64,000 nt of DNA, taken from positions 3,472,001 to 3,536,000 of the forward strand of contig NZ_CP043318.1 of the NCBI RefSeq assembly GCF_001984825.2, in the 5' to 3' direction. A program made the position numbers and the translations under genes. The stretch is from Enterobacter chengduensis (GTDB taxonomy: Bacteria; Pseudomonadota; Gammaproteobacteria; Enterobacterales; Enterobacteriaceae). Below the pieces are notes generated by a model. It did not search any database and had not been told where the DNA came from. It worked only from the letters and a program-made list of their open reading frames with translations. Every line of letters begins with the position of its first letter. Position 1 is the first letter of the stretch. Positions 34,883 to 45,563 of the stretch are shown here, one piece after another.

Positions 34883-37729
34883 TTATATCCGCGTTTTTCT
34901 CACGCGCTCGGCGTAAATCGACAGAGTCTGCTTCAGCACGTCCAGCGTGACCGGTTTCGACAGACAGCTGTCCATCCCCGACTCCAGACAGCGCTGCTTC
35001 TCTTCCGCCAGGGCGTTCGCCGTGACGCCCACTACCGGCAGCGTCAGGCCAAGCTGGCGGATACGCTGCGTCAGACGATAGCCGTCCATGTTCGGCATGT
35101 TGACGTCGCTCAGCACGATATCGATATGGTTTTTACTCAGCACATTCAGCGCATCCACGCCGTCATTGGCCGTTTTGCACTGGTAGCCCAGCGATCCAAG
35201 CTGGTCAGCCAGCAGGCGGCGGTTAATCGGATGGTCATCCACCACCAGAATCATCATATCGTCATTCACCGACGCCAGAGACTCCGGTGACGGCAATCCG
35301 CCCGCGCCGTCGCGCTCTTCCAGCTCCACTTTATAGATGCGCGCCAGCAGGCTTAACAGCTCGTGCGGCGTGGCAACGCTGTGTACCCACTCCCCAGGCG
35401 CACGCTCGACAGGAATGCCGATGTGGCGACGGCAGAAGAGCACCGACCCTCTCCCCTGCCACGGCTGTTCCAGCGCCTCGTCAGCGATCAGCACGTCGTC
35501 CACGTCCGGCGTCTGGCCTTCATAGCGACATACCCTCACCCCGCTGCGGGTGAGGAGCGCCGTAAGATAGTCATTCAGCGAGGCGTTATGCACCGCCAGC
35601 CAGCAGCGCTTGTCGCTCAGCCCGTCCACGGTCGCTTTTGCCGGATACTGCGCGGAATAGAGCGGAATACGGATGGTGAACTGGCTGCCCATGCCGGGCT
35701 CGGTATCCACGGAGATATCACCGTCCATCATGCTGACGAGCTTCTCACAGATCGCCAGCCCCAGGCCGGTCCCCTGGAAGTTACGCTGCACGCCGGTCCC
35801 GACCTGGAAGAACGGGTCGAACAGACGCACCACCTCCTTCGCCGGGATGCCGACGCCCGTGTCGCGCACGCGAATGCTCAGGTAATCTCCCGCCCGGCAG
35901 ACGTGCAGCACGATACAGCCCACGTCGGTGAATTTAATGGCGTTGCTGAGCAGGTTAGAGATGACCTGCTGCAGGCGCATCGGATCGCCATGCAGCGTTA
36001 TCGGCACGTCCGGCTCGATAAAGCAGTAAAGCCCGAGCTGTTTACGCACCACCAGCGGCAGATAGTTGGCGCTGATATGGTTCATTACCTCGCGCGGGGA
36101 GAACTCGCGCGGCTCGATTTTTAGCTGCTCGGACTCAATTTTCGAGAAGTCGAGAATATCGCTGATGATCTTCAGCAGCAGGCTGGAGGAGTTGTTCATC
36201 GCCGTCACCAGCCTGTCGACCCCTTTCGGCAACTCTTTGGTCTGCAGCAGATCGAGGTTACCAATGATCCCGTAAAGCGGCGTACGCAGCTCGTGGCTGA
36301 CCGTCGCAAGGAACATGGATTTAGACTGGCTGGCCTGCTCGGCAGCCTGCGCCATCTCCTGGAGCGACTCTTCCATCTTCACGCGCGCGGAAACATCCAC
36401 CAGCACGCAAATCGCCACGTTTTCATTACGATAGCGGGAATGGACAAAGCTGATCTGCAGGTTGGTGTGCGTGCTGGTCAGCACGTCGACAAAGTTAACC
36501 TGCTGGCCGCAGATAATTTGCGTTAGCCTCTGCCGGTCCTCGTGCGTCAACATGTTCAGGTAGTTATGCGCCAGCTCGTTACTCAGGATATTGGTTCCGT
36601 CCTGGGTACGCAGAATACAGATCCCCACCGGCGCCGACGCGACAATCTTCCGGTTAAACTGCTCGTGCTCTTCCAGCCGCTGCGCGTCGCTTTCGGCGGG
36701 AATAAAGATTTTCCGCTCATACATGCGCGCCAGCGTAAACAGCGCCCCACCCGCGATCAGGTTCAGCAGAATGGCATTCATGATGAGAATGCGTATCCGC
36801 TCAAGGACCATGTCCACCGGCAGCGAATAGACGATACTCAGCGACGAAGGCGGCAGGCTCTTCTTCAGCACCAGCTCGCGGAAGCCTGAGGTATAGCCAA
36901 ACCACGACCGCTCCTGCATCCAGTGCGGTTCGACGTTTAACCGGTTATCCGGCCCGGCAAGCGAGATCAGCTGATGACCGTTTTCATCCAGAATGGTCAC
37001 CCCCATGGGCAGGCTGCCCGGGGTGAAAAAGTTTTCCATGCGAATGGTCTGCTCAATACCCAGCAGCGCCTGCAGGCGATTGCCGAGATAGACCGGCGTC
37101 AGGGCATAGAAATAGCCCACGCCCGGACGCGGCCCCTGGCTCACCCAGAAGATGTTATTTCCGCGCTCGTCCTGGGGCGCATTGCGATATTTCACAATAC
37201 GTTCATGCAGGCTTTTCAGCGCATCGTCGCGCTCAACGGGCACGTCGCGCAGGCCAAAGTCAGCCATGCAGAGATTTTCACTGCCTATCAGGAATACGCG
37301 GTTCAGGTCATAGGCGGCGGAGAAGTTGTCGCGCCAGTAGCGCATAAACCAGGCAAGGGATTCCAGCGACCCGCGCCAGGTGTTGCTCATGTTAGAACAA
37401 TCGGAGTCCGGGAACAGCGGCTGGAAGTCCGGGACTTCGGTTTTGTCATTACGCCCGCGAAGCGCGAGGATGCCGTTTTCCGCCGTCAGACGATTTTCGG
37501 CAATGTACTTGAGCTCCTTCATCACGTCAGACGTTCGCTGAATGTAGCGCTGGGCCTGGTCGGAGCTTAAGTTAAACTCCTGGCGGATCTCCGCTTCTTT
37601 CTGGTGCAGGGCGTTAACGATGTAAAACACCGACAACAGGGCCACCAGCAGCCAAAGCAGGAGCGCCAGCGCCCGGAACAGATAGCGAGAGACTTTCAGC
37701 GTAGTACGAAAGGAGACGAGGTATTTCAA
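34883..37729 (-). CDS. rcsC: Hybrid sensor kinase RcsC
   Basis: 948 aa. Two membrane helices (about 20-40 and 313-335) bracket a periplasmic region. A PAS-like and dimerisation region has the phosphorylated His in ATVSHELRTPLYG near residue 479. The ATPase follows (VISNLLSNAIKFTD, RDTGVGIPAKE, GTGLGLAICEKL), then the RcsC-specific ABL domain. The C-terminal receiver has IDIVLSDVNMPNMDG with the phosphoacceptor Asp near 874. It starts the Rcs phosphorelay together with RcsD and RcsB. It is convergent with rcsB, as in E. coli, but here separated by an IS. Confidence 0.97.
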   Translation of the reverse strand: MKYLVSFRTTLKVSRYLFRALALLLWLLVALLSVFYIVNALHQKEAEIRQEFNLSSDQAQRYIQRTSDVMKELKYIAENRLTAENGILALRGRNDKTEVPDFQPLFPDSDCSNMSNTWRGSLESLAWFMRYWRDNFSAAYDLNRVFLIGSENLCMADFGLRDVPVERDDALKSLHERIVKYRNAPQDERGNNIFWVSQGPRPGVGYFYALTPVYLGNRLQALLGIEQTIRMENFFTPGSLPMGVTILDENGHQLISLAGPDNRLNVEPHWMQERSWFGYTSGFRELVLKKSLPPSSLSIVYSLPVDMVLERIRILIMNAILLNLIAGGALFTLARMYERKIFIPAESDAQRLEEHEQFNRKIVASAPVGICILRTQDGTNILSNELAHNYLNMLTHEDRQRLTQIICGQQVNFVDVLTSTHTNLQISFVHSRYRNENVAICVLVDVSARVKMEESLQEMAQAAEQASQSKSMFLATVSHELRTPLYGIIGNLDLLQTKELPKGVDRLVTAMNNSSSLLLKIISDILDFSKIESEQLKIEPREFSPREVMNHISANYLPLVVRKQLGLYCFIEPDVPITLHGDPMRLQQVISNLLSNAIKFTDVGCIVLHVCRAGDYLSIRVRDTGVGIPAKEVVRLFDPFFQVGTGVQRNFQGTGLGLAICEKLVSMMDGDISVDTEPGMGSQFTIRIPLYSAQYPAKATVDGLSDKRCWLAVHNASLNDYLTALLTRSGVRVCRYEGQTPDVDDVLIADEALEQPWQGRGSVLFCRRHIGIPVERAPGEWVHSVATPHELLSLLARIYKVELEERDGAGGLPSPESLASVNDDMMILVVDDHPINRRLLADQLGSLGYQCKTANDGVDALNVLSKNHIDIVLSDVNMPNMDGYRLTQRIRQLGLTLPVVGVTANALAEEKQRCLESGMDSCLSKPVTLDVLKQTLSIYAERVRKTRI

Positions 37730-37824
37730 GGGGGCGAGGCTCCGCCGTCGGGGTCAAAAGAATGTGGTTAAGGTAGCGGTAAACGCGGCTTGCCGCAACG
37801 TTCACTTGTCTGCTTACGTAAAAG

Positions 37825-37849
37825 AAAAGGGCCGGAATCCGGCCCTTTT
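37825..37849. terminator. Terminator of gyrA
   Basis: AAAAGGGCCGG / CCGGCCCTTTT, loop AAT, 15 bp past the gyrA stop on the minus strand. Confidence 0.9.
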
Positions 37850-37863
37850 TGCGTCAGAAGACA

Positions 37864-40500
37864 TTACTCGTCAGCGTCATCCGCTGCGTCATCGTCGGTG
37901 TCCGCTTCCGGCGCGATTTCATCGTCACCTTCCGCGACGCTGCCGTCGATGGAATCGAGCTCTTCGTCATCCACCGGCTCGGCCACGCGCTGCAGACCCA
38001 CCACGTTTTCATCTTCCGCTGTACGGATGAGGATCACGCCCTGGGTGTTACGACCCACCACGCTGATCTCAGACACGCGGGTACGCACCAGCGTACCGGC
38101 ATCGGTGATCATCATGATTTGGTCGGCATCGTCCACCTGCACCGCGCCGACAACGGAACCGTTGCGCTCGGTCACCTTGATAGAGATAACGCCCTGCGTG
38201 CCGCGAGACTTGGTCGGGTATTCGCTTTCCGCGGTACGTTTACCGTAACCGTTCTGGGTGACGGTCAGGATTGCACCTTCGCCACGCGGAACGATCAGGG
38301 AAACGACGGAGTCTTCGCCCGCCAGCTTGATGCCGCGAACGCCGGTCGCCGTACGACCCATTGCGCGCACCGCGTTCTCCTTAAAGCGCACCACTTTACC
38401 GGCCGCAGAGAACAGCATCACTTCATCAGAACCGGAGGTCAGATCCACGCCGATCAGCTCGTCGCCTTCGTTCAGGTTCACCGCGATGATCCCGGCGGAA
38501 CGTGGACGGCTGAACTCGGTCAGCGCGGTTTTCTTCACGGTACCGCTGGCGGTCGCCATAAAGACGTTCACGCCCTCTTCGTACTCGCGTACCGGCAGGA
38601 TGGCGGTAATACGTTCATTCGCTTCCAACGGCAGCAGGTTGACGATTGGACGACCACGCGCGCCGCGGCTCGCTTCCGGCAGCTGGTAGACTTTCATCCA
38701 GTACAGACGACCGCGGCTGGAGAAGCAGAGGATCGTGTCGTGGGTGTTGGCCACCAGCAGGCGGTCAATAAAGTCTTCTTCTTTAATACGTGCTGCAGAT
38801 TTACCTTTACCGCCACGACGCTGTGCTTCGTAGTCGGTCAGCGGCTGATACTTCACATAGCCCTGGTGAGACAGGGTGACCACCACGTCTTCGCGGTTGA
38901 TCAGATCTTCAATGTTGATATCAGAGCTGTTCGCGGTGATTTCGGTGCGGCGCTCATCGCCGAACTGATCGCGGACCAGCTCCAGCTCTTCGCGGATCAC
39001 TTCCATCAGACGCTCTGCGCTGCCCAGAATGTGCAGCAGCTCGGCAATCTGCTCCAGCAGCTCTTTGTATTCGTCGAGCAGTTTTTCGTGCTCAAGGCCG
39101 GTCAGTTTCTGCAGACGCAGATCCAGAATCGCCTGGGCCTGCTGTTCAGTCAGGTAGTACTGACCGTCACGCACGCCGAATTCCGGTTCCAGCCACTCAG
39201 GACGCGCCGCGTCATCGCCTGCGCGCTCCAGCATCGCGGCAACGTTGCCCAGATCCCACGGACGGGAAACCAGCGCGGCTTTCGCTTCTGCAGGCGTTGG
39301 CGCACGGCGGATCAGCTCGATGATCGGGTCGATGTTGGCCAGCGCAACCGCCAGCGCTTCCAGGATGTGCGCACGATCGCGGGCTTTACGCAGTTCAAAG
39401 ATGGTACGGCGGGTCACCACTTCACGGCGGTGACGGACGAACGCGCTCAGGATCTCTTTCAGGTTCATGATCTTCGGCTGGCCATGGTGCAACGCAACCA
39501 TGTTGATACCGAAGGAGACCTGAAGCTGAGTCTGGGAGTACAGGTTGTTCAGCACAACCTCGCCCACCGCGTCGCGTTTGATCTCAATCACGATGCGCAT
39601 GCCGTCTTTGTCAGACTCGTCACGCAGCGCGCTGATGCCTTCAACGCGTTTTTCTTTTACCAGCTCGGCGATTTTTTCAATCAGACGCGCTTTGTTCACC
39701 TGATACGGGATCTCGTGAACAATGATGGTTTCACGGCCGGTTTTGGCGTCCGCTTCTACTTCAGCGCGGGCACGGATGTAAATCTTGCCGCGGCCGGTAC
39801 GGTACGCTTCTTCAATGCCGCGACGACCGTTGATGATCGCCGCCGTCGGGAAGTCCGGGCCCGGGATGTGTGCCATCAGCCCTTCAATGCTGATGTCTTC
39901 ATCGTCGATATAGGCCAGGCAGCCGTTGATCACCTCGGTGATATTGTGCGGCGGAATGTTGGTTGCCATACCGACCGCGATGCCGGACGAACCGTTAACC
40001 AGCAGGTTCGGGATCTTGGTGGGCATCACATCAGGGATGCGCTCGGTGCCGTCGTAGTTATCGACGAAATCAACGGTCTCTTTTTCCAGGTCGGCCATCA
40101 GCTCATGAGCGATTTTCGACATACGGATTTCCGTATAACGCATCGCCGCAGCGGAGTCGCCGTCGACTGAACCAAAGTTACCCTGACCATCTACCAGCAT
40201 GTAGCGCAAGGAGAATGGCTGCGCCATACGAACGATGGTGTCATACACGGCGATATCACCATGCGGGTGATATTTACCGATGACGTCACCGACGACGCGG
40301 GCAGATTTTTTATAGGCTTTATTCCAGTCATTGCCCAATACGTTCATGGCGTATAGTACGCGACGGTGTACCGGCTTAAGGCCATCGCGGACGTCCGGCA
40401 GCGCACGGCCAACAATGACCGACATCGCATAGTCCAGATAGGAGCTCTTCAGCTCTTCCTCGATGTTAACCGGTGTAATTTCTCTCGCAAGGTCGCTCAT
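37864..40500 (-). CDS. gyrA: DNA gyrase subunit A, carrying Ile83
   Basis: 878 aa. The N-terminal winged-helix/tower breakage-reunion domain has catalytic Tyr122 (AMRYTEIRM). The C-terminal DNA-wrapping beta-pinwheel shows the GyrA box region QRRGGKG. The C-terminal tail is acidic ([14 protein letters not shown]). In the quinolone-resistance region the sequence is [13 protein letters not shown], so residue 83 is Ile (codon ATC, 40252-40254) where E. coli has Ser. Asp87 is unchanged. It introduces negative supercoils with GyrB. Confidence 0.98.
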   Translation of the reverse strand: MSDLAREITPVNIEEELKSSYLDYAMSVIVGRALPDVRDGLKPVHRRVLYAMNVLGNDWNKAYKKSARVVGDVIGKYHPHGDIAVYDTIVRMAQPFSLRYMLVDGQGNFGSVDGDSAAAMRYTEIRMSKIAHELMADLEKETVDFVDNYDGTERIPDVMPTKIPNLLVNGSSGIAVGMATNIPPHNITEVINGCLAYIDDEDISIEGLMAHIPGPDFPTAAIINGRRGIEEAYRTGRGKIYIRARAEVEADAKTGRETIIVHEIPYQVNKARLIEKIAELVKEKRVEGISALRDESDKDGMRIVIEIKRDAVGEVVLNNLYSQTQLQVSFGINMVALHHGQPKIMNLKEILSAFVRHRREVVTRRTIFELRKARDRAHILEALAVALANIDPIIELIRRAPTPAEAKAALVSRPWDLGNVAAMLERAGDDAARPEWLEPEFGVRDGQYYLTEQQAQAILDLRLQKLTGLEHEKLLDEYKELLEQIAELLHILGSAERLMEVIREELELVRDQFGDERRTEITANSSDINIEDLINREDVVVTLSHQGYVKYQPLTDYEAQRRGGKGKSAARIKEEDFIDRLLVANTHDTILCFSSRGRLYWMKVYQLPEASRGARGRPIVNLLPLEANERITAILPVREYEEGVNVFMATASGTVKKTALTEFSRPRSAGIIAVNLNEGDELIGVDLTSGSDEVMLFSAAGKVVRFKENAVRAMGRTATGVRGIKLAGEDSVVSLIVPRGEGAILTVTQNGYGKRTAESEYPTKSRGTQGVISIKVTERNGSVVGAVQVDDADQIMMITDAGTLVRTRVSEISVVGRNTQGVILIRTAEDENVVGLQRVAEPVDDEELDSIDGSVAEGDDEIAPEADTDDDAADDADE

Positions 40501-40646
40501 CTAACCGCTATCCCTCTACTGTATCCCGGATTCAAAGGTCGCAAATTATAACACAGCCGAGGTGATTGAGGTAAACCTATACGCTTTATTCGCCGGGATT
40601 GCCTGATATACTCCTTTGTCTTGCTAAATAAGGAGTAAAAGCGCCC

Positions 40647-41375
40647 ATGAATGCCGAAAAATCCCCGGTGGCCCACAACGTTGACCACGAAGAGATTGCC
40701 AAATTTGAAGCGGTGGCGTCCCGCTGGTGGGATCTCGAAGGTGAGTTCAAACCGCTGCACCGCATTAACCCGCTGCGTCTGGGCTATATCGCGGAGCGCT
40801 CCGGCGGTCTGTTCGGTAAGAAGGTGCTCGACGTTGGCTGCGGCGGCGGCATCCTGGCGGAGAGCATGGCGCGCGAAGGAGCGAATGTCACCGGCCTGGA
40901 TATGGGCTTTGAACCGCTGCAGGTTGCCCGCCTTCACGCCCTCGAGTCCGGCATTCAGGTCGACTACGTGCAGGAAACCGTGGAAGAGCACGCGGCTAAA
41001 CATGCCCATCAGTACGACGTGGTGACCTGCATGGAGATGCTGGAGCACGTACCCGATCCGCAGTCCGTGGTGCACGCCTGTGCAAAACTGGTGAAACCGG
41101 GCGGCCAGGTCTTCTTCTCCACCATCAACCGCAACGGTAAAGCCTGGCTGATGGCCGTCGTCGGCGCGGAGTACGTGCTGCGCATGGTGCCGAAAGGGAC
41201 GCACGACGTGAAGAAATTCATCAAGCCGGCGGAGCTATTAACCTGGGTCGACCAGACGTGGCTCAAAGAGCAGCACATTACCGGCCTGCACTACAATCCG
41301 CTGACCGATAAATTCAAGCTCGCGCCGGGCGTTGATGTTAACTATATGTTGCACACAACCGCCAAAAACGACTAA
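40647..41375 (+). CDS. ubiG: Ubiquinone biosynthesis O-methyltransferase UbiG
   Basis: 242-aa class I SAM methyltransferase. Motif I is [13 protein letters not shown] near residue 60, followed by [13 protein letters not shown] and [13 protein letters not shown]. It catalyses both O-methylation steps of ubiquinone synthesis. It is divergent from gyrA with 146 bp between, as in E. coli. AAGGAG precedes the ATG. Confidence 0.97.
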   Translation: MNAEKSPVAHNVDHEEIAKFEAVASRWWDLEGEFKPLHRINPLRLGYIAERSGGLFGKKVLDVGCGGGILAESMAREGANVTGLDMGFEPLQVARLHALESGIQVDYVQETVEEHAAKHAHQYDVVTCMEMLEHVPDPQSVVHACAKLVKPGGQVFFSTINRNGKAWLMAVVGAEYVLRMVPKGTHDVKKFIKPAELLTWVDQTWLKEQHITGLHYNPLTDKFKLAPGVDVNYMLHTTAKND

Positions 41376-41722
41376 CGTCATTCGTTATTCTTATAAAGAT
41401 TGCGCGACATCATGTTGCGCAATTCTGACCTCCCGTTGAAGAAATCAGCACTCGATCAAATTTTGAATTTTTTTTCTTAATTATTGACATCTCTTCCAGG
41501 CCTTACGGTACGAGGACTTAGCCTTTTTTACCCTTTCACAACCTCAATTTAACGTCAAAATCAACCCTTGTGCTGAAAAGATTCGATACTAGAATACTCA
41601 CCATATAGCGTTTCTCTTATCGCAAACCCCCTATATGTAGTATTTATCCACAGAGTTAGTCACAAGACGGATCTGTGGATAAGCGGGGGATATTTTTTAT
41701 TTCACGGACAGGTAAACCCCAC
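41376..41722 (+). promoter_or_regulatory. nrdA control region with DnaA and NrdR sites
   Basis: Two perfect DnaA boxes (TTATCCACA) lie at 41644-41652 and, inverted, at 41674-41682. Two NrdR-box-like sequences lie at 41596-41611 (ACTCACCATATAGCGT) and 41628-41643 (CCCCTATATGTAGTAT), 32 bp or three helical turns apart. This is the NrdR arrangement known for E. coli nrd operons. A hairpin ATTGCGC / GCGCAAT at 41399-41423 follows ubiG. The E. coli gene yfaL, normally here, is absent. Confidence 0.7.
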
Positions 41723-44008
41723 ATGAATCAGAGTCTGCTGGTGACAAAGCGCGACGGTACTACCGAGCGTATCAATCTGGACAAAATCCATCGAGTTCTC
41801 GACTGGGCAGCAGAAGGACTGAACAACGTATCTATCTCCCAGGTTGAACTGCGTTCCCACATTCAGTTCTACGACGGCATCAAAACGTCTGATATTCACG
41901 AAACGATTATTAAAGCAGCGGCAGACCTGATCTCCCGCGAAGCACCGGATTATCAGTACCTGGCTGCACGTCTGGCGATTTTCCACCTGCGTAAAAAAGC
42001 CTACGGCCAGTTTGAGCCGCCGAAGCTTTACGATCACGTGGTGAAAATGGTTGAGCTGGGCAAATACGACACGCATCTGCTGGAAGACTATACGGAAGAA
42101 GAGTTCGAGCAGATGAACGGGTTTATCGATCACTGGCGCGACATGAACTTCTCCTACGCGGCGGTGAAGCAGCTCGAAGGCAAATACCTGGTTCAGAACC
42201 GCGTAACCGGTGAGATCTACGAAAGCGCCCAGTTCCTCTATATTCTGGTGGCCGCCTGCCTGTTCTCTAACTACCCGCGTGACACCCGTCTGGACTACGT
42301 GAAGCGTTTCTACGATGCGGTATCCACGTTTAAAATTTCTCTGCCGACGCCAATCATGTCCGGCGTGCGTACCCCTACCCGTCAGTTCAGCTCCTGCGTG
42401 CTGATCGAATGTGGCGACAGCCTGGATTCCATCAACGCCACCTCCAGCGCCATCGTGAAATACGTTTCCCAGCGTGCCGGTATCGGCATCAACGCCGGTC
42501 GTATTCGCGCGCTGGGCAGCCCGATTCGCGGTGGCGAAGCGTTCCACACCGGCTGCATCCCGTTCTATAAGCACTTCCAGACGGCGGTGAAATCCTGCTC
42601 TCAGGGCGGCGTGCGCGGCGGGGCGGCGACCCTGTTCTACCCGATGTGGCACCTGGAAGTAGAAAGCCTGCTGGTCCTGAAAAACAACCGCGGCGTGGAA
42701 GGCAACCGCGTGCGCCACATGGACTACGGCGTGCAGATCAACAAGCTGATGTACACCCGTCTGCTGAAGGGTGAAGACATCACCCTGTTCAGCCCGTCCG
42801 ACGTGCCGGGCCTGTATGACGCGTTCTTTGCCGATCAGGACGAGTTCGAGCGTCTGTACACCAAATACGAAAAAGACGACAGCATCCGCAAGCAGCGCGT
42901 GAAGGCGGTCGACCTGTTCTCCCTGATGATGCAGGAACGTGCCTCTACCGGCCGTATCTACATCCAGAACGTTGACCACTGCAACACCCACAGCCCGTTT
43001 GATCCGGTCGTTGCGCCAGTGCGCCAGTCTAACCTGTGCCTGGAGATCGCCCTGCCGACCAAACCGCTGGAAGACGTGAACGACGAAAACGGCGAAATCG
43101 CGCTGTGCACGCTGTCCGCGTTCAACCTGGGCGCAATTAAGAGCCTGGACGAGCTGGAAGAGCTGGCCGTGCTGGCGGTTCGCGCGCTCGACGCCCTGCT
43201 GGACTACCAGGATTACCCAATCCCGGCGGCTAAACGCGGCGCAATGGGCCGTCGTACCCTCGGTATCGGCGTGATCAACTTCGCCTACTGGCTGGCGAAA
43301 AACGGCAAGCGTTACTCCGACGGCAGCGCCAACAACCTGACGCACCAGACGTTCGAAGCGATTCAGTACTACCTGATGAAAGCCTCTAACGAGCTGGCAA
43401 AAGAGCAAGGCGCGTGCCCGTGGTTCAACGAAACCACCTACGCGAAAGGCATTCTGCCGATTGACACCTACAAGAAAGACCTGGATGCGATCGTCAGCGA
43501 GCCGCTGCACCTCGACTGGGAAGGCCTGCGCGAGTCCATTAAAACGCACGGCCTGCGTAACTCCACGCTCTCTGCCCTGATGCCGTCCGAGACCTCTTCG
43601 CAGATCTCCAACGCCACCAACGGCATTGAGCCGCCGCGCGGCCACGTCAGCATCAAAGCGTCGAAAGACGGCGTGCTGCGTCAGGTGGTGCCGGATTACG
43701 AGACACTGGGTGACAAGTACGAGCTGCTGTGGGAAATGCCAAACAACGACGGCTACCTGCAGCTGGTGGGTATCATGCAGAAGTTTATCGACCAGTCGAT
43801 CTCTGCTAATACCAACTACGACCCGACGCGCTTCCCGTCCGGCAAGGTGCCAATGCAGCAGCTGCTGAAAGACCTGCTGACCGCCTACAAATTTGGCGTG
43901 AAAACGCTGTACTATCACAACACCCGTGATGGTGCGGAAGACGCCCAGGACGACCTGGCTCCGTCCATTCAGGACGATGGCTGCGAAAGCGGCGCATGTA
44001 AGATCTAA
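41723..44008 (+). CDS. nrdA: Class Ia ribonucleotide reductase alpha subunit NrdA
   Basis: 761 aa from ATG 41723 (MNQSLLVTKRDG), the E. coli length. An N-terminal ATP-cone (about 5-95) sets allosteric activity. Catalytic-site Cys occur in FSSCVLIE near 225 and NLCLEIALP near 462. The C-terminal redox pair Cys754/Cys759 (CESGACKI) passes electrons from thioredoxin or glutaredoxin. It reduces ribonucleoside diphosphates with NrdB. Codon bias is strong. Confidence 0.98.
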   Translation: MNQSLLVTKRDGTTERINLDKIHRVLDWAAEGLNNVSISQVELRSHIQFYDGIKTSDIHETIIKAAADLISREAPDYQYLAARLAIFHLRKKAYGQFEPPKLYDHVVKMVELGKYDTHLLEDYTEEEFEQMNGFIDHWRDMNFSYAAVKQLEGKYLVQNRVTGEIYESAQFLYILVAACLFSNYPRDTRLDYVKRFYDAVSTFKISLPTPIMSGVRTPTRQFSSCVLIECGDSLDSINATSSAIVKYVSQRAGIGINAGRIRALGSPIRGGEAFHTGCIPFYKHFQTAVKSCSQGGVRGGAATLFYPMWHLEVESLLVLKNNRGVEGNRVRHMDYGVQINKLMYTRLLKGEDITLFSPSDVPGLYDAFFADQDEFERLYTKYEKDDSIRKQRVKAVDLFSLMMQERASTGRIYIQNVDHCNTHSPFDPVVAPVRQSNLCLEIALPTKPLEDVNDENGEIALCTLSAFNLGAIKSLDELEELAVLAVRALDALLDYQDYPIPAAKRGAMGRRTLGIGVINFAYWLAKNGKRYSDGSANNLTHQTFEAIQYYLMKASNELAKEQGACPWFNETTYAKGILPIDTYKKDLDAIVSEPLHLDWEGLRESIKTHGLRNSTLSALMPSETSSQISNATNGIEPPRGHVSIKASKDGVLRQVVPDYETLGDKYELLWEMPNNDGYLQLVGIMQKFIDQSISANTNYDPTRFPSGKVPMQQLLKDLLTAYKFGVKTLYYHNTRDGAEDAQDDLAPSIQDDGCESGACKI

Positions 44009-44013
44009 TGTAA

Positions 44014-44046
44014 ATGCCGGGTGGCGCTCCGCTTACCCGGCCTACG
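44014..44046. repeat. REP element between nrdA and nrdB
   Basis: GCCGGGTGGCGCTCCGCTTACCCGGC palindrome typical of enterobacterial REP units. It may stabilise the nrdA end or modulate nrdA/nrdB ratios. Confidence 0.8.
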
Positions 44047-44089
44047 ATTTTGTTTGCCCAACCGACAAAATCTCTCACAGGACACACTC

Positions 44090-45220
44090 ATGGCATATAC
44101 CACCTTTTCACAGACGAAAAACGACCAGCTCAAAGAGCCGATGTTCTTCGGCCAGCCGGTCAACGTGGCACGCTACGACCAGCAAAAATATGACATCTTC
44201 GAAAAGCTGATCGAAAAGCAACTCTCCTTCTTCTGGCGTCCGGAAGAAGTGGACGTCTCTCGCGACCGCATTGACTACCAGTCGCTGCCGGATCACGAAA
44301 AGCATATCTTCATCAGCAACCTGAAGTACCAGACGCTGCTGGACTCCATTCAGGGCCGTAGCCCGAACGTGGCGCTGCTGCCGCTGATCTCCATTCCGGA
44401 GCTGGAAACCTGGGTGGAAACCTGGGCGTTCTCCGAGACGATCCACTCCCGCTCTTACACCCATATCATCCGCAACATCGTGAACGATCCGGCGGTGGTG
44501 TTTGACGATATCGTCACCAACGAACAGATCCAGAAGCGCGCGGAAGGCATTGCCCATTATTACGATGAGCTGATCGAGATGACCAGCTACTGGCATCTGC
44601 TGGGCGAAGGCACCCACAGCGTGAACGGTAAAACCATTACCGTGAACCTGCGCGCGCTGAAAAAGCAGCTGTACCTGTGCCTGATGAGCGTCAACGCGCT
44701 GGAGGCGATCCGCTTCTACGTCAGCTTCGCCTGCTCCTTCGCCTTTGCCGAGCGCAAGCTGATGGAAGGCAACGCCAAAATCATCCGCCTGATCGCCCGC
44801 GACGAGGCCCTGCACCTGACGGGTACCCAGCACATGCTGAACCTGCTGCGCAGCGGCACGGACGATCCGGAGATGGCGGAAATCGCCGAAGAGTGCAAGC
44901 AGGAGTGCTACGACCTGTTCGTGCTGGCGGCCCAGCAGGAGAAAGAGTGGGCAGAATACCTGTTCCGCGACGGCTCCATGATTGGCCTGAACAAAGACAT
45001 CCTGTGCCAGTACGTTGAGTACATCACCAACATCCGCATGCAGGCTGTCGGTCTCGATCTGCCGTTCCAGACGCGCTCTAACCCAATCCCGTGGATCAAC
45101 ACCTGGCTGGTGTCCGATAACGTCCAGGTCGCGCCGCAGGAAGTGGAAGTGAGTTCTTACCTGGTCGGTCAGATTGATTCTGAAGTCAACACCGACGACC
45201 TGAGCGACTTCCAGCTCTGA
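44090..45220 (+). CDS. nrdB: Class Ia ribonucleotide reductase beta subunit NrdB
   Basis: 376 aa from ATG 44090 ([13 protein letters not shown]), the E. coli length; the longer frame runs through the REP. The radical Tyr lies in RSYTHIIRN (Tyr122 in E. coli numbering). Iron ligands are in [20 protein letters not shown] and [10 protein letters not shown]. The C-terminal tail ending SDFQL is the part that docks to NrdA. It forms the diferric-tyrosyl radical cofactor. Confidence 0.98.
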   Translation: MAYTTFSQTKNDQLKEPMFFGQPVNVARYDQQKYDIFEKLIEKQLSFFWRPEEVDVSRDRIDYQSLPDHEKHIFISNLKYQTLLDSIQGRSPNVALLPLISIPELETWVETWAFSETIHSRSYTHIIRNIVNDPAVVFDDIVTNEQIQKRAEGIAHYYDELIEMTSYWHLLGEGTHSVNGKTITVNLRALKKQLYLCLMSVNALEAIRFYVSFACSFAFAERKLMEGNAKIIRLIARDEALHLTGTQHMLNLLRSGTDDPEMAEIAEECKQECYDLFVLAAQQEKEWAEYLFRDGSMIGLNKDILCQYVEYITNIRMQAVGLDLPFQTRSNPIPWINTWLVSDNVQVAPQEVEVSSYLVGQIDSEVNTDDLSDFQL

Positions 45221-45474
45221 TGTCACGCGTCACGCTAAGTCTTTCCGGCACCGAGGTGCTGTGTCGGGAAGAGCACCCTTCTCTGCTGGTGGCGCTTGAG
45301 GCGCATCAGGTAGAAGTAGAGTACCAGTGTCGTTCCGGCTACTGCGGCTCCTGCCGCTGCCGTCTGGTCACAGGCCAGGTGGACTGGCTGACCGAGCCGC
45401 TGGCCTTTATCAACGAAGGGGAAATTTTGCCCTGCTGCTGCCGGGCAAAAGGCGATATCGAAATCGAGATGTGA
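45220..45474 (+). CDS. yfaE: 2Fe-2S ferredoxin YfaE, NrdB cofactor maintenance
   Basis: 84-aa plant-type ferredoxin with the cluster motif CRSGYCGSCRC and the fourth Cys in LPCCCRAKG. E. coli YfaE reduces the NrdB diiron site to regenerate the tyrosyl radical. The start overlaps the nrdB stop (TGATG), so translation is coupled. Confidence 0.95.
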   Translation: MSRVTLSLSGTEVLCREEHPSLLVALEAHQVEVEYQCRSGYCGSCRCRLVTGQVDWLTEPLAFINEGEILPCCCRAKGDIEIEM

Positions 45475-45478
45475 TTGT

Positions 45479-45554
45479 GTCGGGTGGCGCTTCGCTTACC
45501 CGACCTACAAAACCGGAGTTCGTAGGCCGGGTAAGGCGCAGCCGCCACCCGGCA
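45479..45554. repeat. BIME (paired inverted REP units) after yfaE
   Basis: One unit CGGGTGGCGCTTCGCTTACCCG and a second inverted unit CGTAGGCCGGGTAAGG plus GCCGCCACCCGGC. It lies between convergent yfaE and glpQ, where it may act as a transcription or supercoiling boundary. Confidence 0.8.
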
Positions 45555-45563
45555 ATTTCAGCG

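Noticed and set aside
37849..40170. 773-codon open frame antisense to gyrA
   Set aside because: It lies wholly within a certain gyrA gene. Long antisense frames are common opposite GC-rich, codon-biased genes, and the translation has no recognisable domain.
41702..43918. 738-codon open frame antisense to nrdA
   Set aside because: Same reason: it is a shadow of nrdA, with no start signal or domain.
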